DNA of 5,912 nucleotides from Burkholderiales bacterium (GCA_947448105.1 CANFNE010000162.1:1-5912), one strand, 5' to 3'. Counted from the stretch's first letter, positions 1-5,912 are shown. Made by a program: numbers and translations. The notes: generated from the sequence alone by a model not told the origin.

Positions 1-1268
1 TCAACGAGCTGGTGTTCCAGGGTGACTGGAAAAACGCGATTGACGTCTTGCACAGCACCAACAACTTCCCCGAGTTCACCGGCCGCATTTGCCCCGCGCC
101 CTGCGAAGCAGCTTGCACGCTCAATGTCAACGACGACGCAGTGGGCATCAAGTCGATTGAGCACGCCATCATCGACCGCGCCTGGAGCGTAGGCTGGGTC
201 ACGCCCCAGCTGCCCAAGTCCAAAACCGGCAAAAAAATCGCCGTGGTCGGCTCCGGCCCCGCCGGCATGGCGGCCGCCCAGCAGCTCGCGCGCGTGGGCC
301 ACGACGTGACCTTGTTCGAGAAAAACGACCGCATTGGCGGCCTGCTGCGCTACGGCATTCCTGACTTCAAGATGGAAAAGTCGCACATCGACCGGCGTGC
401 CGCGCAGTTGCAGGCCGAAGGCGTCACCATCCGCACCAGCGTGCTGGTGGGCGAGATGCCCAAGGGTTCTAAAGTGACCAACTGGGCGAAAGAAACCATT
501 TCTGCCGCACAGTTGCAGGCTGACTTTGACGCAGTGCTACTCACCGGCGGCTCCGAGCAGTCGCGCGATTTGCCGGTGCCCGGGCGCGAGCTCGACGGCA
601 TCCACTTCGCCATGGAATTTTTGCCCCAGCAAAACAAGGTCAACGCCGGCGACAAGCTCAAAGGCCAGTTGCGCGCCGACAGCAAGCACGTGATCGTGAT
701 CGGTGGTGGTGACACCGGAAGTGACTGCGTGGGCACCAGCAACCGCCATGGTGCGGCCAGCGTCACCCAGTTTGAGGTCATGCCCCAGCCCCCCGAAGTT
801 GAAAACCGCCCCCTGACCTGGCCCTACTGGCCGCTCAAGTTGCGCACCAGCTCCAGCCACGAAGAAGGCTGCGTGCGCGAATTTGCCGTCTCTACCAAGG
901 CCTTTACCGGTGAAAACGGCAAAGTCACCGGTTTGACCACGGTGCACGTCGAGTTCAAGGACGGCAAACTGGTCGAAATCCCCGGCACCGAGAAAAACCA
1001 CCAAGCTGATCTGGTTTTGCTGGCCATGGGCTTTGTCAACCCGGTTGCGACCGTGCTCGACGCCTTTGGCGTGGAAAAAGATGCCCGCGCCAACGCCAAA
1101 GCCAGCACCGAAGAACGTGGTGGTTACGCGACGAACGTCAAAAAAGTGTTTGTCGCAGGCGACATGCGTCGCGGCCAGTCACTGGTGGTCTGGGCGATCC
1201 GCGAAGGCCGCCAAGCCGCGCGCGCGGTGGACACTTACCTGATGGGAAGCAGCGATTTGCCGCGCTAA
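1..1268 (+). CDS. gltD: Glutamate synthase (NADPH) small subunit, 5' end missing
   Basis: This is the beta subunit of glutamate synthase. It oxidises NADPH through FAD and passes electrons over Fe-S clusters to the large subunit GltB, which makes glutamate from glutamine and 2-oxoglutarate in the cytoplasm. The reading frame is open from base 3 with no start in context, so the gene is cut by the window edge. The 421 visible residues suggest that roughly 65-70 N-terminal residues are lost, including the first cluster cysteines. Visible marks are the cysteine group CPAPCEAAC (about 90-116), the FAD-binding GSGPAG (249-266), GGLLRYGIPDFKMEK, the NADPH-binding GGGDTG (702-719), and the C-terminal flavin motif GDMRRGQSLVVWAI (from 1158). 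The GTG at 12 is an internal valine, not a start. gltB is expected just upstream. The gene ends in TAA. The family identification is secure. Confidence 0.96.
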   Translation, partial: NELVFQGDWKNAIDVLHSTNNFPEFTGRICPAPCEAACTLNVNDDAVGIKSIEHAIIDRAWSVGWVTPQLPKSKTGKKIAVVGSGPAGMAAAQQLARVGHDVTLFEKNDRIGGLLRYGIPDFKMEKSHIDRRAAQLQAEGVTIRTSVLVGEMPKGSKVTNWAKETISAAQLQADFDAVLLTGGSEQSRDLPVPGRELDGIHFAMEFLPQQNKVNAGDKLKGQLRADSKHVIVIGGGDTGSDCVGTSNRHGAASVTQFEVMPQPPEVENRPLTWPYWPLKLRTSSSHEEGCVREFAVSTKAFTGENGKVTGLTTVHVEFKDGKLVEIPGTEKNHQADLVLLAMGFVNPVATVLDAFGVEKDARANAKASTEERGGYATNVKKVFVAGDMRRGQSLVVWAIREGRQAARAVDTYLMGSSDLPR

Positions 1269-1292
1269 GCGCGCACCCATTGTGGCCATGTC

Positions 1293-1314
1293 CAGGTTTA
1301 CGGCCGTAAACCTG
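1293..1314. repeat. Perfect 22-bp palindrome in the gltD-mlaF spacer
   Basis: The 11-base half CAGGTTTACGG is followed directly by its exact reverse complement. As DNA it is a symmetric site, as expected for a dimeric regulator. As RNA it could fold into a 9-bp stem with a GGCC loop. It lies 24 bases after the gltD stop and about 45 bases before the -10-like box of mlaF. No T-run follows it, so it is not a standard Rho-independent terminator. I see no second copy in the window. Its role (operator, 3'-end hairpin of the glt transcript, or dispersed genomic repeat) is not decided by the sequence. Confidence 0.8.
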
Positions 1315-1336
1315 CGGTAAGCCCTGCCAGCCCCCG

Positions 1337-1365
1337 CTCGGGGAATGGGGGTAATCCCGTATGAT
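1337..1365 (+). promoter_or_regulatory. Probable promoter of the mla operon
   Basis: TATGAT at 1360-1365 matches the sigma-70 -10 consensus at five of six positions. At 17-base spacing the -35 position (1337-1342, CTCGGG) is poor, so an activator or a different start may be involved. Transcription would begin near 1372, giving a leader of about 17 bases before the mlaF ATG. Upstream of the box, a C-run at 1331-1335 can pair with G-runs at 1340-1343 or 1347-1351. A promoter is expected here because gltD and mlaF are unrelated in function and separated by 120 bases, but read-through from gltD cannot be excluded. Confidence 0.45.
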
Positions 1366-1388
1366 CGGCCCACAATTTACTTGCCAGC

Positions 1389-2204
1389 ATGCAAACCTTC
1401 CCCCACGCTCTCGTCGAACTCAATCACCTGACCTTTGGTTACGGCGAGCGGGTCATCCTCGACGATGTTTCCCTGCAAGTGCCGCGCGGCAAGGTCACCG
1501 CGCTGATGGGCGCCTCGGGCGGCGGCAAGACCACTATCCTGCGCCTGATCGGCGGCCAAAACCGGGCCCAGTCCGGCACGCTGCTGTTTGACGGGCAAGA
1601 CATAACGCCCATGCACCAAAAAGAGCTGTACGCCGCGCGCCGCCGCATGGGCATGCTGTTCCAGTTTGGCGCGCTGTTTGCTGATTTGTCTGTGTACGAA
1701 AACGTGGCCTTTCCCCTGCGCGAACACACCGACCTGTCCGAAGACCTGATCCGCGACATCGTGCTGATGAAACTCAATGCCGTGGGCCTGCGTGGCGCGC
1801 GCGACCTGATGCCCAGCGAAGTCTCGGGCGGCATGGCCCGGCGCATCGCCCTGGCCCGTGCTATTGCGCTGGACCCGGAGCTGGTGATGTACGACGAGCC
1901 GTTCTCCGGCCTGGATCCGATTTCCTTGGGCACCGCAGCCCATTTGATCCGCCAACTTAACGACTCCATGGGCCTGACCAGTATTTTTGTCTCGCACGAG
2001 CTGGAGCAAACTTTTGCGATTGCCGACCACGTGATCATTTTGGCCAACGGCAAGGTCGCCACGCAAGGCACGCCCGACGAAGTGCGCCACAGCACGGACC
2101 CGCTGGTCTACCAGTATGTGCACGCCCTGGCCGACGGCCCGGTGCGCTTTCACTACCCTAGCGTCAGCGTGGAACAAGACTTCGGACCGGAGCGTGCGGT
2201 ATGA
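1389..2204 (+). CDS. mlaF: Phospholipid ABC transporter ATP-binding protein MlaF
   Basis: MlaF is the cytoplasmic ATPase that powers the MlaFEDB complex, which moves phospholipid between the inner membrane and the periplasmic carrier MlaC. The 271-residue length is normal for the family (E. coli about 269). All ABC motifs are present: Walker A GASGGGKT (41-48), Q-loop Gln92, signature SGGMARR (146-152), Walker B LVMYDEP (165-171), D-loop SGLDP (173-177) and switch His203. The SGGMARR signature and the C-terminal DGPVRFHYP segment are typical of MlaF rather than of other importers; in this family the C-terminal tail contacts the neighbouring MlaF subunit. ATG 1389 is the only sensible start. 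No clear Shine-Dalgarno precedes it, which fits a short leader. Its stop overlaps the mlaE start in ATGA, pointing to translational coupling. Confidence 0.97.
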   Translation: MQTFPHALVELNHLTFGYGERVILDDVSLQVPRGKVTALMGASGGGKTTILRLIGGQNRAQSGTLLFDGQDITPMHQKELYAARRRMGMLFQFGALFADLSVYENVAFPLREHTDLSEDLIRDIVLMKLNAVGLRGARDLMPSEVSGGMARRIALARAIALDPELVMYDEPFSGLDPISLGTAAHLIRQLNDSMGLTSIFVSHELEQTFAIADHVIILANGKVATQGTPDEVRHSTDPLVYQYVHALADGPVRFHYPSVSVEQDFGPERAV

Positions 2205-2983
2205 GTGGGTTCCATCCTAAAAACGTCGGTTTTGCCGCACGCCGCCAAATCGCCGAGATCGGCCATGGCGCGCACCTGTTTTTCCGCCTGCTGACCACGC
2301 TGCCTGGCAGCTTGCGCCGTTTTGCGCTGATCCGGGACCAGATCCACTTTTTGGGCAACTATTCCCTGGTCATCATTGCGGTGTCGGGCCTGTTTGTCGG
2401 TTTTGTTTTTGGTTTGCAGGGGTATTACACGCTGCAGCGCTACGGATCGTCCGAGGCGCTGGGTCTGCTGGTGACACTTAGCCTGGTGCGCGAACTCGGG
2501 CCGGTGGTGACGGCCTTGCTCTTTGCCGGGCGCGCCGGAACTTCCCTTACCGCCGAAATCGGCTTGATGAAAGCGGGTGAGCAAATCAGCGTGATGGAAA
2601 TGATGGCGGTGGACCCGGTGCTGCGCGTGCTGGCGCCGCGGTTTTGGGCGGGCGTCATCACCATGCCGCTCCTGGCTGCGGTATTCAGCGCCATGGGCAT
2701 TATTGGCGGCTGGGTGGTGGGCGTGCTGATGATTGGAGTCGATTCAGGCTCTTTTTGGAGCCAGATCCAGGGCGGCGTGGACGTCTGGCGCGACGTGGGC
2801 AACGGCATCATCAAGAGCGTGGTGTTCGGTTTTACGGTGACTTTTGTCGCCTTGCTCCAAGGTTTTGAGGCCCAGCCCACACCGGAAGGGGTGGCCAGCG
2901 CCACCACGCGAACGGTGGTGGTGGCTTCTCTGGCGGTTTTGGCGATGGATTTCATCCTGACCGCCATGATGTTTACGATTTAA
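2201..2983 (+). CDS. mlaE: Phospholipid ABC transporter permease MlaE
   Basis: MlaE is the inner-membrane permease of the Mla transporter. Two copies form the lipid-binding core beneath the MlaD ring. The 260 residues equal the length of the E. coli protein. An amphipathic N-terminal part (about 17-50) is followed by hydrophobic segments near 52-75, 87-108, 148-178, 203-222 and 235-258. The family signature is strong: RELGPVVTALLFAGRAG (97-113), TAEIGLMKAGEQ (117-128), and the coupling segment EQISVMEMMAVDPV (127-140) that docks on MlaF. The start lies inside the end of mlaF, with GGAG at 2189-2192 at a good distance. It ends in TAA, 21 bases before mlaD. Confidence 0.97.
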   Translation: MSGFHPKNVGFAARRQIAEIGHGAHLFFRLLTTLPGSLRRFALIRDQIHFLGNYSLVIIAVSGLFVGFVFGLQGYYTLQRYGSSEALGLLVTLSLVRELGPVVTALLFAGRAGTSLTAEIGLMKAGEQISVMEMMAVDPVLRVLAPRFWAGVITMPLLAAVFSAMGIIGGWVVGVLMIGVDSGSFWSQIQGGVDVWRDVGNGIIKSVVFGFTVTFVALLQGFEAQPTPEGVASATTRTVVVASLAVLAMDFILTAMMFTI

Positions 2984-3004
2984 CGGTGACTAGAAAGGTG
3001 TTGC

Positions 3005-3484
3005 ATGCAGCGCTCTAAGAATGATGTGTGGGTCGGGCTGTTTGTGCTTATCGGGGCGGTGGCTATTTTGTTTCTGGCTTTGCAGTCGGCCAATTTGCTG
3101 AGCCTGAACTTCCAGAAAACCTATGCAGTGACGGCCAAGTTTGACAACGTCGGCGGCCTCAAACCCAAAGCCGCCGTGCGCAGCGCCGGTGTCGTGGTGG
3201 GTCGGGTCGAGAAGATCGTGTTTGACGACAAATCCTTCCAGGCCCGCGTGGTGCTGGCCATGGAAAGCCGCTACAGCTTCCCCAAGGACAGTTCGCTCAA
3301 AATTCTTACCAGCGGCTTGCTCGGCGAACAGTACCTGGGCATTGAGGCCGGTGCGTCTGACGGGCTGCTGGCCGCAGGTGACACGATTTCCAGCACGCAG
3401 TCGGCGGTCGTGCTGGAGAGCCTGATCAGCCAGTTCCTGTACAGCAAGGCCGCAGACGGTGCGGGTGCCAAGCAGGCGGACTAG
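3005..3484 (+). CDS. mlaD: MCE-domain phospholipid-binding protein MlaD
   Basis: MlaD is anchored in the inner membrane and forms a hexameric ring in the periplasm. The ring holds phospholipid and hands it between MlaE and MlaC. The 159-residue protein has a short cytoplasmic tip, one membrane helix (about 8-27) and a single MCE domain (about 39-116) with the typical FDNVGGLKPKAAVRSAGVVVGRV (46-68) and ILTSGLLGEQYLGIEAG (100-116) stretches. A C-terminal hydrophobic helix follows (SAVVLESLISQFLY, 133-146); in the E. coli protein the matching helices line the central pore. It is somewhat shorter than E. coli MlaD (183), mainly at the C-terminal tail, which is common variation. AAGG at 2995-2998 lies six bases before the ATG and supports this start. 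Confidence 0.96.
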   Translation: MQRSKNDVWVGLFVLIGAVAILFLALQSANLLSLNFQKTYAVTAKFDNVGGLKPKAAVRSAGVVVGRVEKIVFDDKSFQARVVLAMESRYSFPKDSSLKILTSGLLGEQYLGIEAGASDGLLAAGDTISSTQSAVVLESLISQFLYSKAADGAGAKQAD

Positions 3485-3491
3485 GGGAAGG
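3483..3491 (+). promoter_or_regulatory. Ribosome binding site deciding the mlaA start
   Basis: The purine-rich stretch AGGGGAAGG overlaps the last two bases of the mlaD stop codon and ends six bases before ATG 3498. It selects that ATG over the in-frame GTG at 3459 inside mlaD. The 3498 start also puts the hydrophobic signal segment close to the N-terminus, as expected. Confidence 0.75.
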
Positions 3492-3497
3492 TCAGGC

Positions 3498-4220
3498 ATG
3501 CGCACCGGAATTTGGGCAAAGCGGGGCGGCGCCATGGCGCTGCTCGTGGTTTGCCTCTTGCCTGCGCAAGCGCAAACCACCCGCGCCGACCCACGCGACC
3601 CCTTAGAGCCCTTGAACCGTGCCATGTTCACTGTCAACGACGTGCTGGACCGGGCGCTGATCAAGCCGGTCGCCATTGCATACGGCAAGGCCGTACCCCA
3701 CTGGGTGCGCAAGAGCGTAGGCAACTTTTTCGGTAATTTGGGTGATGTGTGGTCGGTCGTGAACAATGCGGCCAGCCTCAAAGGCCAAGCCACCAGTGAC
3801 AGCCTGGGACGGGTCATGGTCAACAGCACGATTGGCCTTTTGGGCCTGATCGACGTGGCCAGCGAAATGGACATCGAAAAACACCCGGCCGACTTTGGAC
3901 TAACGCTGGGTCGCTGGGGGGTGAAGCCCGGCCCCTACCTGGTGCTTCCGGTGCTGGGGCCTTACACCTTGCGTGAAGTGGTCTCCTTGCCCTTGGACTA
4001 CCAAGGCAATCTGGCCAACCATGTGGTCGACCAGGGAACGCGCGACGGTTTGACCGTACTCAACGCCATCGACGTGCGCGCGAGCTACCTCAAGGCAGGG
4101 GATGTGATTGACGCCGCTGCGCTGGACGCGTACTCCTTTACCCGCGACTCGTATTTCCAGCGCCAGCGCTATCGCCAGTACGACGGCGACGTGCCTGAAA
4201 GCCCGGAAGACGCGCCGTAA
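3498..4220 (+). CDS. mlaA: Outer-membrane phospholipid-removal protein MlaA (VacJ family), apparently without lipobox
   Basis: MlaA sits in the outer membrane, takes phospholipid that has strayed into the outer leaflet and passes it to MlaC. The 240-residue product is close to the usual 250. It carries the family hallmarks: DPLEPLNRAMF (34-44), VND (46-48), FFGNLGDVWSVVNN (77-90), NSTIGLLGLIDVAS (109-122) and FGLTLGRWGVKPGPYLVLPVLGP (133-155). The N-terminus is a basic, then hydrophobic export signal (about 1-25) ending in PAQAQ, which suggests cleavage by signal peptidase I after Ala25. The only cysteine there, Cys19, is preceded by LVV and lacks the small residue expected at -1 of a lipobox. 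E. coli MlaA is a lipoprotein, so this copy may be unlipidated; see the finding. Its position between mlaD and mlaC fits Burkholderiales gene order. The stop codon overlaps a candidate promoter for mlaC. Confidence 0.95.
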   Translation: MRTGIWAKRGGAMALLVVCLLPAQAQTTRADPRDPLEPLNRAMFTVNDVLDRALIKPVAIAYGKAVPHWVRKSVGNFFGNLGDVWSVVNNAASLKGQATSDSLGRVMVNSTIGLLGLIDVASEMDIEKHPADFGLTLGRWGVKPGPYLVLPVLGPYTLREVVSLPLDYQGNLANHVVDQGTRDGLTVLNAIDVRASYLKAGDVIDAAALDAYSFTRDSYFQRQRYRQYDGDVPESPEDAP

Positions 4221-4223
4221 AAT
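4195..4223 (+). promoter_or_regulatory. Candidate internal promoter for mlaC-mlaB
   Basis: CTGAAA (4195-4200) and TAAAAT (4218-4223) are separated by exactly 17 bases. They match the sigma-70 -35 and -10 consensus at four and five of six positions. The -10 box contains the mlaA stop codon TAA. Initiation near 4230 would give a leader of about 90 bases before mlaC. The rest of the 99-base gap (4221-4319) is AT-richer at first (4229-4242), then GC-rich, and ends with the mlaC ribosome binding site AAGGG at 4309-4313. I see no terminator in it. Confidence 0.45.
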
Positions 4224-4319
4224 TCACGTTTACATAAAAATAGCCGGGGCTTGTCCGTCAGGCAGTGCGCTTGCGCGTTGCATGGGTAGGCCAATCGGTC
4301 CTCAAACCAAGGGAACCCC

Positions 4320-4955
4320 ATGAACCGTCCGTTATTTATCCGCCTGTTTGCGACGTTGGCTGTGGCCGCATCGCTGTGCAGTACCAGCGCATGGGCCGAA
4401 GACGAGGCGCCAGACGCTTTCGTCAAGCGCATCTCAGTCGATGTGCTCGACACCATCAAGGCGGACAAGGCCATGCGCAGTGGCGACATAGCACGCATCG
4501 TCACCCTGGTGGACACGCGCATCATGCCGCATGTCGATTTTCAACGTATGACGGCGTCTGCCGTAGGCCCCGGTTGGCGCCAGGCCACACCCGAGCAGCA
4601 AAAGCGACTGCAAGACGAATTCAAAATTTTGCTGGTGCGCACTTATGCAGGCGCACTTTCGCAGGTCAGCGACCAGACGGTGGTCATGAAGCCCCTGCGG
4701 GCTTCGCCGGATGACAAAGAGCTGGTGGTGCGCAGCGAGGTGCGTGGCAGCGGCGACCCGATTCAGCTGGATTACCGCCTGGAAAAAACACTGGGCCAAG
4801 GTGCAGGCTGGCGCATTTACAACCTCAATGTGCTGGGCGTGTGGCTGGTGGAAACCTACAAAAGCCAGTTTTCGCAGGAAATCAATGCCAAAGGCATTGA
4901 CGGCCTGATCGACTCTCTGGCCGCGCGCAACAAATCCAACACCAAGAAAGTCTGA
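4320..4955 (+). CDS. mlaC: Periplasmic phospholipid carrier MlaC
   Basis: MlaC is the soluble periplasmic shuttle between MlaA at the outer membrane and MlaD at the inner membrane; it binds the acyl chains of a phospholipid in a deep pocket. The 211 residues equal the E. coli length. A signal peptide (1-26) has a basic start, a hydrophobic core and the cleavage motif AWA before Glu27. The mature part shows family features: IVDTRI-like segment LVDTRIMPHVDFQRMTASAVG (63-83), WRQATPEQQKRLQDEFKILLVRTYAGAL (from about 86), and a very conserved end WRIYNLNVLGVWLVETYKSQF followed by a helix with KGIDGLIDSLAARN. AAGGG at 4309-4313 supports the ATG. mlaB starts one base after its TGA, so the two are probably translated together. 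Confidence 0.96.
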   Translation: MNRPLFIRLFATLAVAASLCSTSAWAEDEAPDAFVKRISVDVLDTIKADKAMRSGDIARIVTLVDTRIMPHVDFQRMTASAVGPGWRQATPEQQKRLQDEFKILLVRTYAGALSQVSDQTVVMKPLRASPDDKELVVRSEVRGSGDPIQLDYRLEKTLGQGAGWRIYNLNVLGVWLVETYKSQFSQEINAKGIDGLIDSLAARNKSNTKKV

Positions 4956-4956
4956 C

Positions 4957-5259
4957 GTGCTGCAACTGCCCGCTACGCTGACACATGCCCAGGCTTCGGC
5001 CTGCTTGCGCGATTTGGGCCAGGCCTTGTCCGCCGAGCCCGGTGCGTCAGTGCTTGATGCCTCGGCCTTGACCAGTTTCGATTCTTCGGCGCTGGCCGTT
5101 TTGCTTGAACTTCAGCGCACCAGCGCCCGCGCGGGCAAGGTGCTGGCGGTGCAGGGTTTGCCTGCGCGCCTGATGGCGCTGGCCACCTTGTACGGCGTGC
5201 AGCCTTTGCTAGGCGAGGCTCCTGTTGCTGGCGCAGCCAGCGCTTCTGCCACAGCCTGA
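4957..5259 (+). CDS. mlaB: STAS-domain protein MlaB (GTG start)
   Basis: MlaB is a small cytoplasmic STAS protein that binds MlaF and is needed for assembly and activity of the MlaFEDB complex. The 100-residue length matches E. coli MlaB (97). The STAS core is seen as VLDASALTSFDSSALAVLLELQ (32-53), then a basic stretch and KVLAVQGLPARLMALATLYGVQPLL. In the loop that other STAS proteins use for phosphorylation, this copy reads DSSA (42-45), whereas E. coli MlaB has an important threonine in this loop. The last 12 or so residues are alanine/serine-rich and probably disordered. GTG at 4957 is chosen because it begins one base after mlaC and keeps the N-terminal strand (LQLPATLT); only a weak AAGAAAG (4944-4950) precedes it. 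Sequence similarity in this family is low, so placement next to mlaC strengthens the call. Confidence 0.9.
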   Translation: MLQLPATLTHAQASACLRDLGQALSAEPGASVLDASALTSFDSSALAVLLELQRTSARAGKVLAVQGLPARLMALATLYGVQPLLGEAPVAGAASASATA

Positions 5260-5279
5260 CCCGCGCACTGTCCCTGCTT

Positions 5280-5308
5280 TTCGGCGGGAAAGTGCTGGCG
5301 CGTAAAAT
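5280..5308 (+). promoter_or_regulatory. Candidate promoter for the downstream ABC transporter
   Basis: TAAAAT (5303-5308) matches the -10 consensus at five of six positions. The -35 position at 17-base spacing is weak (TTCGGC, 5280-5285). Transcription would begin near 5315, only about five bases before the ATG, giving a nearly leaderless message, in line with the absence of a Shine-Dalgarno in CGGGCTCCC. The spacer 5260-5319 holds no terminator that I can see, so read-through from mlaB is also possible. Confidence 0.4.
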
Positions 5309-5319
5309 CACGGGCTCCC

Positions 5320-5912
5320 ATGCTTGCTATTTCCTTCCAATCCATCTCCAAGGCCTATTCGTCCCCCAAAGGACCCCCAGGCACCACTTTTTTAGCGGTT
5401 GACCACGTCAGCCTTGGCATCGAGGAAGGCGAGTTTTTTGGCCTGCTTGGCCCCAATGGCGCAGGCAAAACCACCATGATCAGCATGCTCGCGGGCCTGA
5501 CCCGGCCCAGCAGCGGTTCGGCCAGCGTCTTGGGCCACGACGTACAAAAAGACTTTGCCGCTGCCCGGCACCGTTTGGGCGTGGTGCCGCAAGAGCTGGT
5601 GTTTGACCCTTTTTTCAATGTGCGCGAGGCTTTGCGCATCCAGTCGGGCTATTTCGGCGTGAAGAACAACGACGCCTGGATTGACGAGCTGCTGGAAAGC
5701 CTGGGCCTGGCCGACAAGGCCGACGCCAATATGCGCCAGCTCTCGGGTGGCATGAAGCGCCGGGTGCTGGTGGCCCAGGCCCTGGTACACAAGCCGCCGG
5801 TGATCGTGCTCGACGAACCTACGGCCGGCGTGGACGTAGAACTGCGCCAGACGCTCTGGCAGTTCATCGCCAAACTCAACAAGCAAGGCCACACCGTGCT
5901 ACTGACCACGCA
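5320..5912 (+). CDS. ABC transporter ATP-binding protein, YadG/CcmA-type, 3' end missing
   Basis: This is the ATPase of a two-protein ABC transporter of the CcmA/YadG class, which normally pairs with an ABC-2 type permease (YadH-like). The substrate is not known and is not shown by the sequence. The 197 visible residues include Walker A GPNGAGKT (44-51), Q-loop Gln91, signature LSGGMKRR (141-148), Walker B VIVLDEP (161-167) and the D-loop AGVD (169-172). The window ends within LLTT, where the switch histidine would come next. Roughly 100 residues are probably lost. A small proline/glycine insertion (SSPKGPPGTT, 14-23) sits before the first conserved strand. ATG 5320 is the first start codon in frame after the TGA of mlaB. 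The sequence differs clearly from MlaF in its signature and in lacking the MlaF tail region so far, so it is not a second MlaF. The permease gene is expected just beyond the window. Confidence 0.93.
   Translation, partial: MLAISFQSISKAYSSPKGPPGTTFLAVDHVSLGIEEGEFFGLLGPNGAGKTTMISMLAGLTRPSSGSASVLGHDVQKDFAAARHRLGVVPQELVFDPFFNVREALRIQSGYFGVKNNDAWIDELLESLGLADKADANMRQLSGGMKRRVLVAQALVHKPPVIVLDEPTAGVDVELRQTLWQFIAKLNKQGHTVLLTT

Noticed and set aside
1266..1320. Rho-independent terminator after gltD
   Set aside because: The palindrome could form a stem, but no T-run follows and the next bases are CGGTAAGCCC, so a standard terminator is not supported.
1377..2177. A 266-codon open frame on the minus strand opposite mlaF
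   Set aside because: It is a mirror of the mlaF codon pattern; the product is rich in His, Gln, Val and Ala with no domain, and no promoter or ribosome site supports it.
3459..3497. Extended mlaA start at GTG 3459 inside mlaD
   Set aside because: It would add 13 basic residues before the signal peptide and has no ribosome binding site, whereas ATG 3498 has an excellent one.
2990..3874. A 294-codon open frame on the minus strand across mlaD and mlaA
   Set aside because: It is fully antisense to two clearly conserved genes, its product has low-complexity serine/threonine/arginine composition with no recognisable domain, and long antisense frames are common in GC-rich coding DNA.
4267..4276. 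Short inverted repeat GCGC-TT-GCGC in the mlaA-mlaC gap
   Set aside because: Four-base arms in GC-rich DNA are expected by chance and no T-run follows.
5257..5319. mlaB and the downstream ATPase are in the same frame, with only the TGA at 5257 between them and 20 open codons of spacer, hinting at a read-through fusion
   Set aside because: The spacer codons show no conserved domain or stop-codon context, the ATPase starts at a normal ATG, and MlaB ends at the family length. The shared frame has a one-in-three chance.

Overview
This window looks like chromosomal DNA of a betaproteobacterium. The best guess is order Burkholderiales, probably family Comamonadaceae (Rhodoferax/Polaromonas-like). 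This rests on GC-rich codon use, on the protein sequence character, and on the gene order gltD - mlaFEDACB - ABC ATPase, which I recall from Burkholderiales. The assignment is inference; no database was searched. All genes are on the + strand and coding density is high.

Layout: (1) 1-1268 holds most of gltD, the small subunit of NADPH-glutamate synthase, with its start lost at the left edge. (2) 1269-1388 is a 120-base spacer with a perfect 22-bp palindrome and a probable promoter -10 element. (3) 1389-5259 is a complete mla cluster in the order mlaF, mlaE, mlaD, mlaA, mlaC, mlaB. mlaF/mlaE overlap by 4 bases, mlaD and mlaA follow at short distances with good ribosome binding sites, a 99-base gap precedes mlaC, and mlaC/mlaB are 1 base apart. 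(4) After a 60-base spacer with a TAAAAT -10-like box, 5320-5912 encodes the first 197 residues of a YadG/CcmA-type ABC ATPase that runs off the right edge.

How the genes work together: by family knowledge, MlaFEDB form the inner-membrane ABC complex (ATPase F, permease E, MCE-domain ring protein D, STAS protein B). MlaC is the periplasmic phospholipid carrier. MlaA is the outer-membrane component that takes mislocalised phospholipid from the outer leaflet. Together they maintain outer-membrane lipid asymmetry. In E. coli mlaA lies elsewhere in the genome; here it sits between mlaD and mlaC, so all six parts are encoded together. The downstream ATPase belongs to a separate two-component exporter family whose permease would lie just past the window.

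I did not find an undescribed system. The points most worth checking are the missing lipobox in MlaA, the spacer palindrome, and a candidate internal promoter whose -10 box overlaps the mlaA stop codon.
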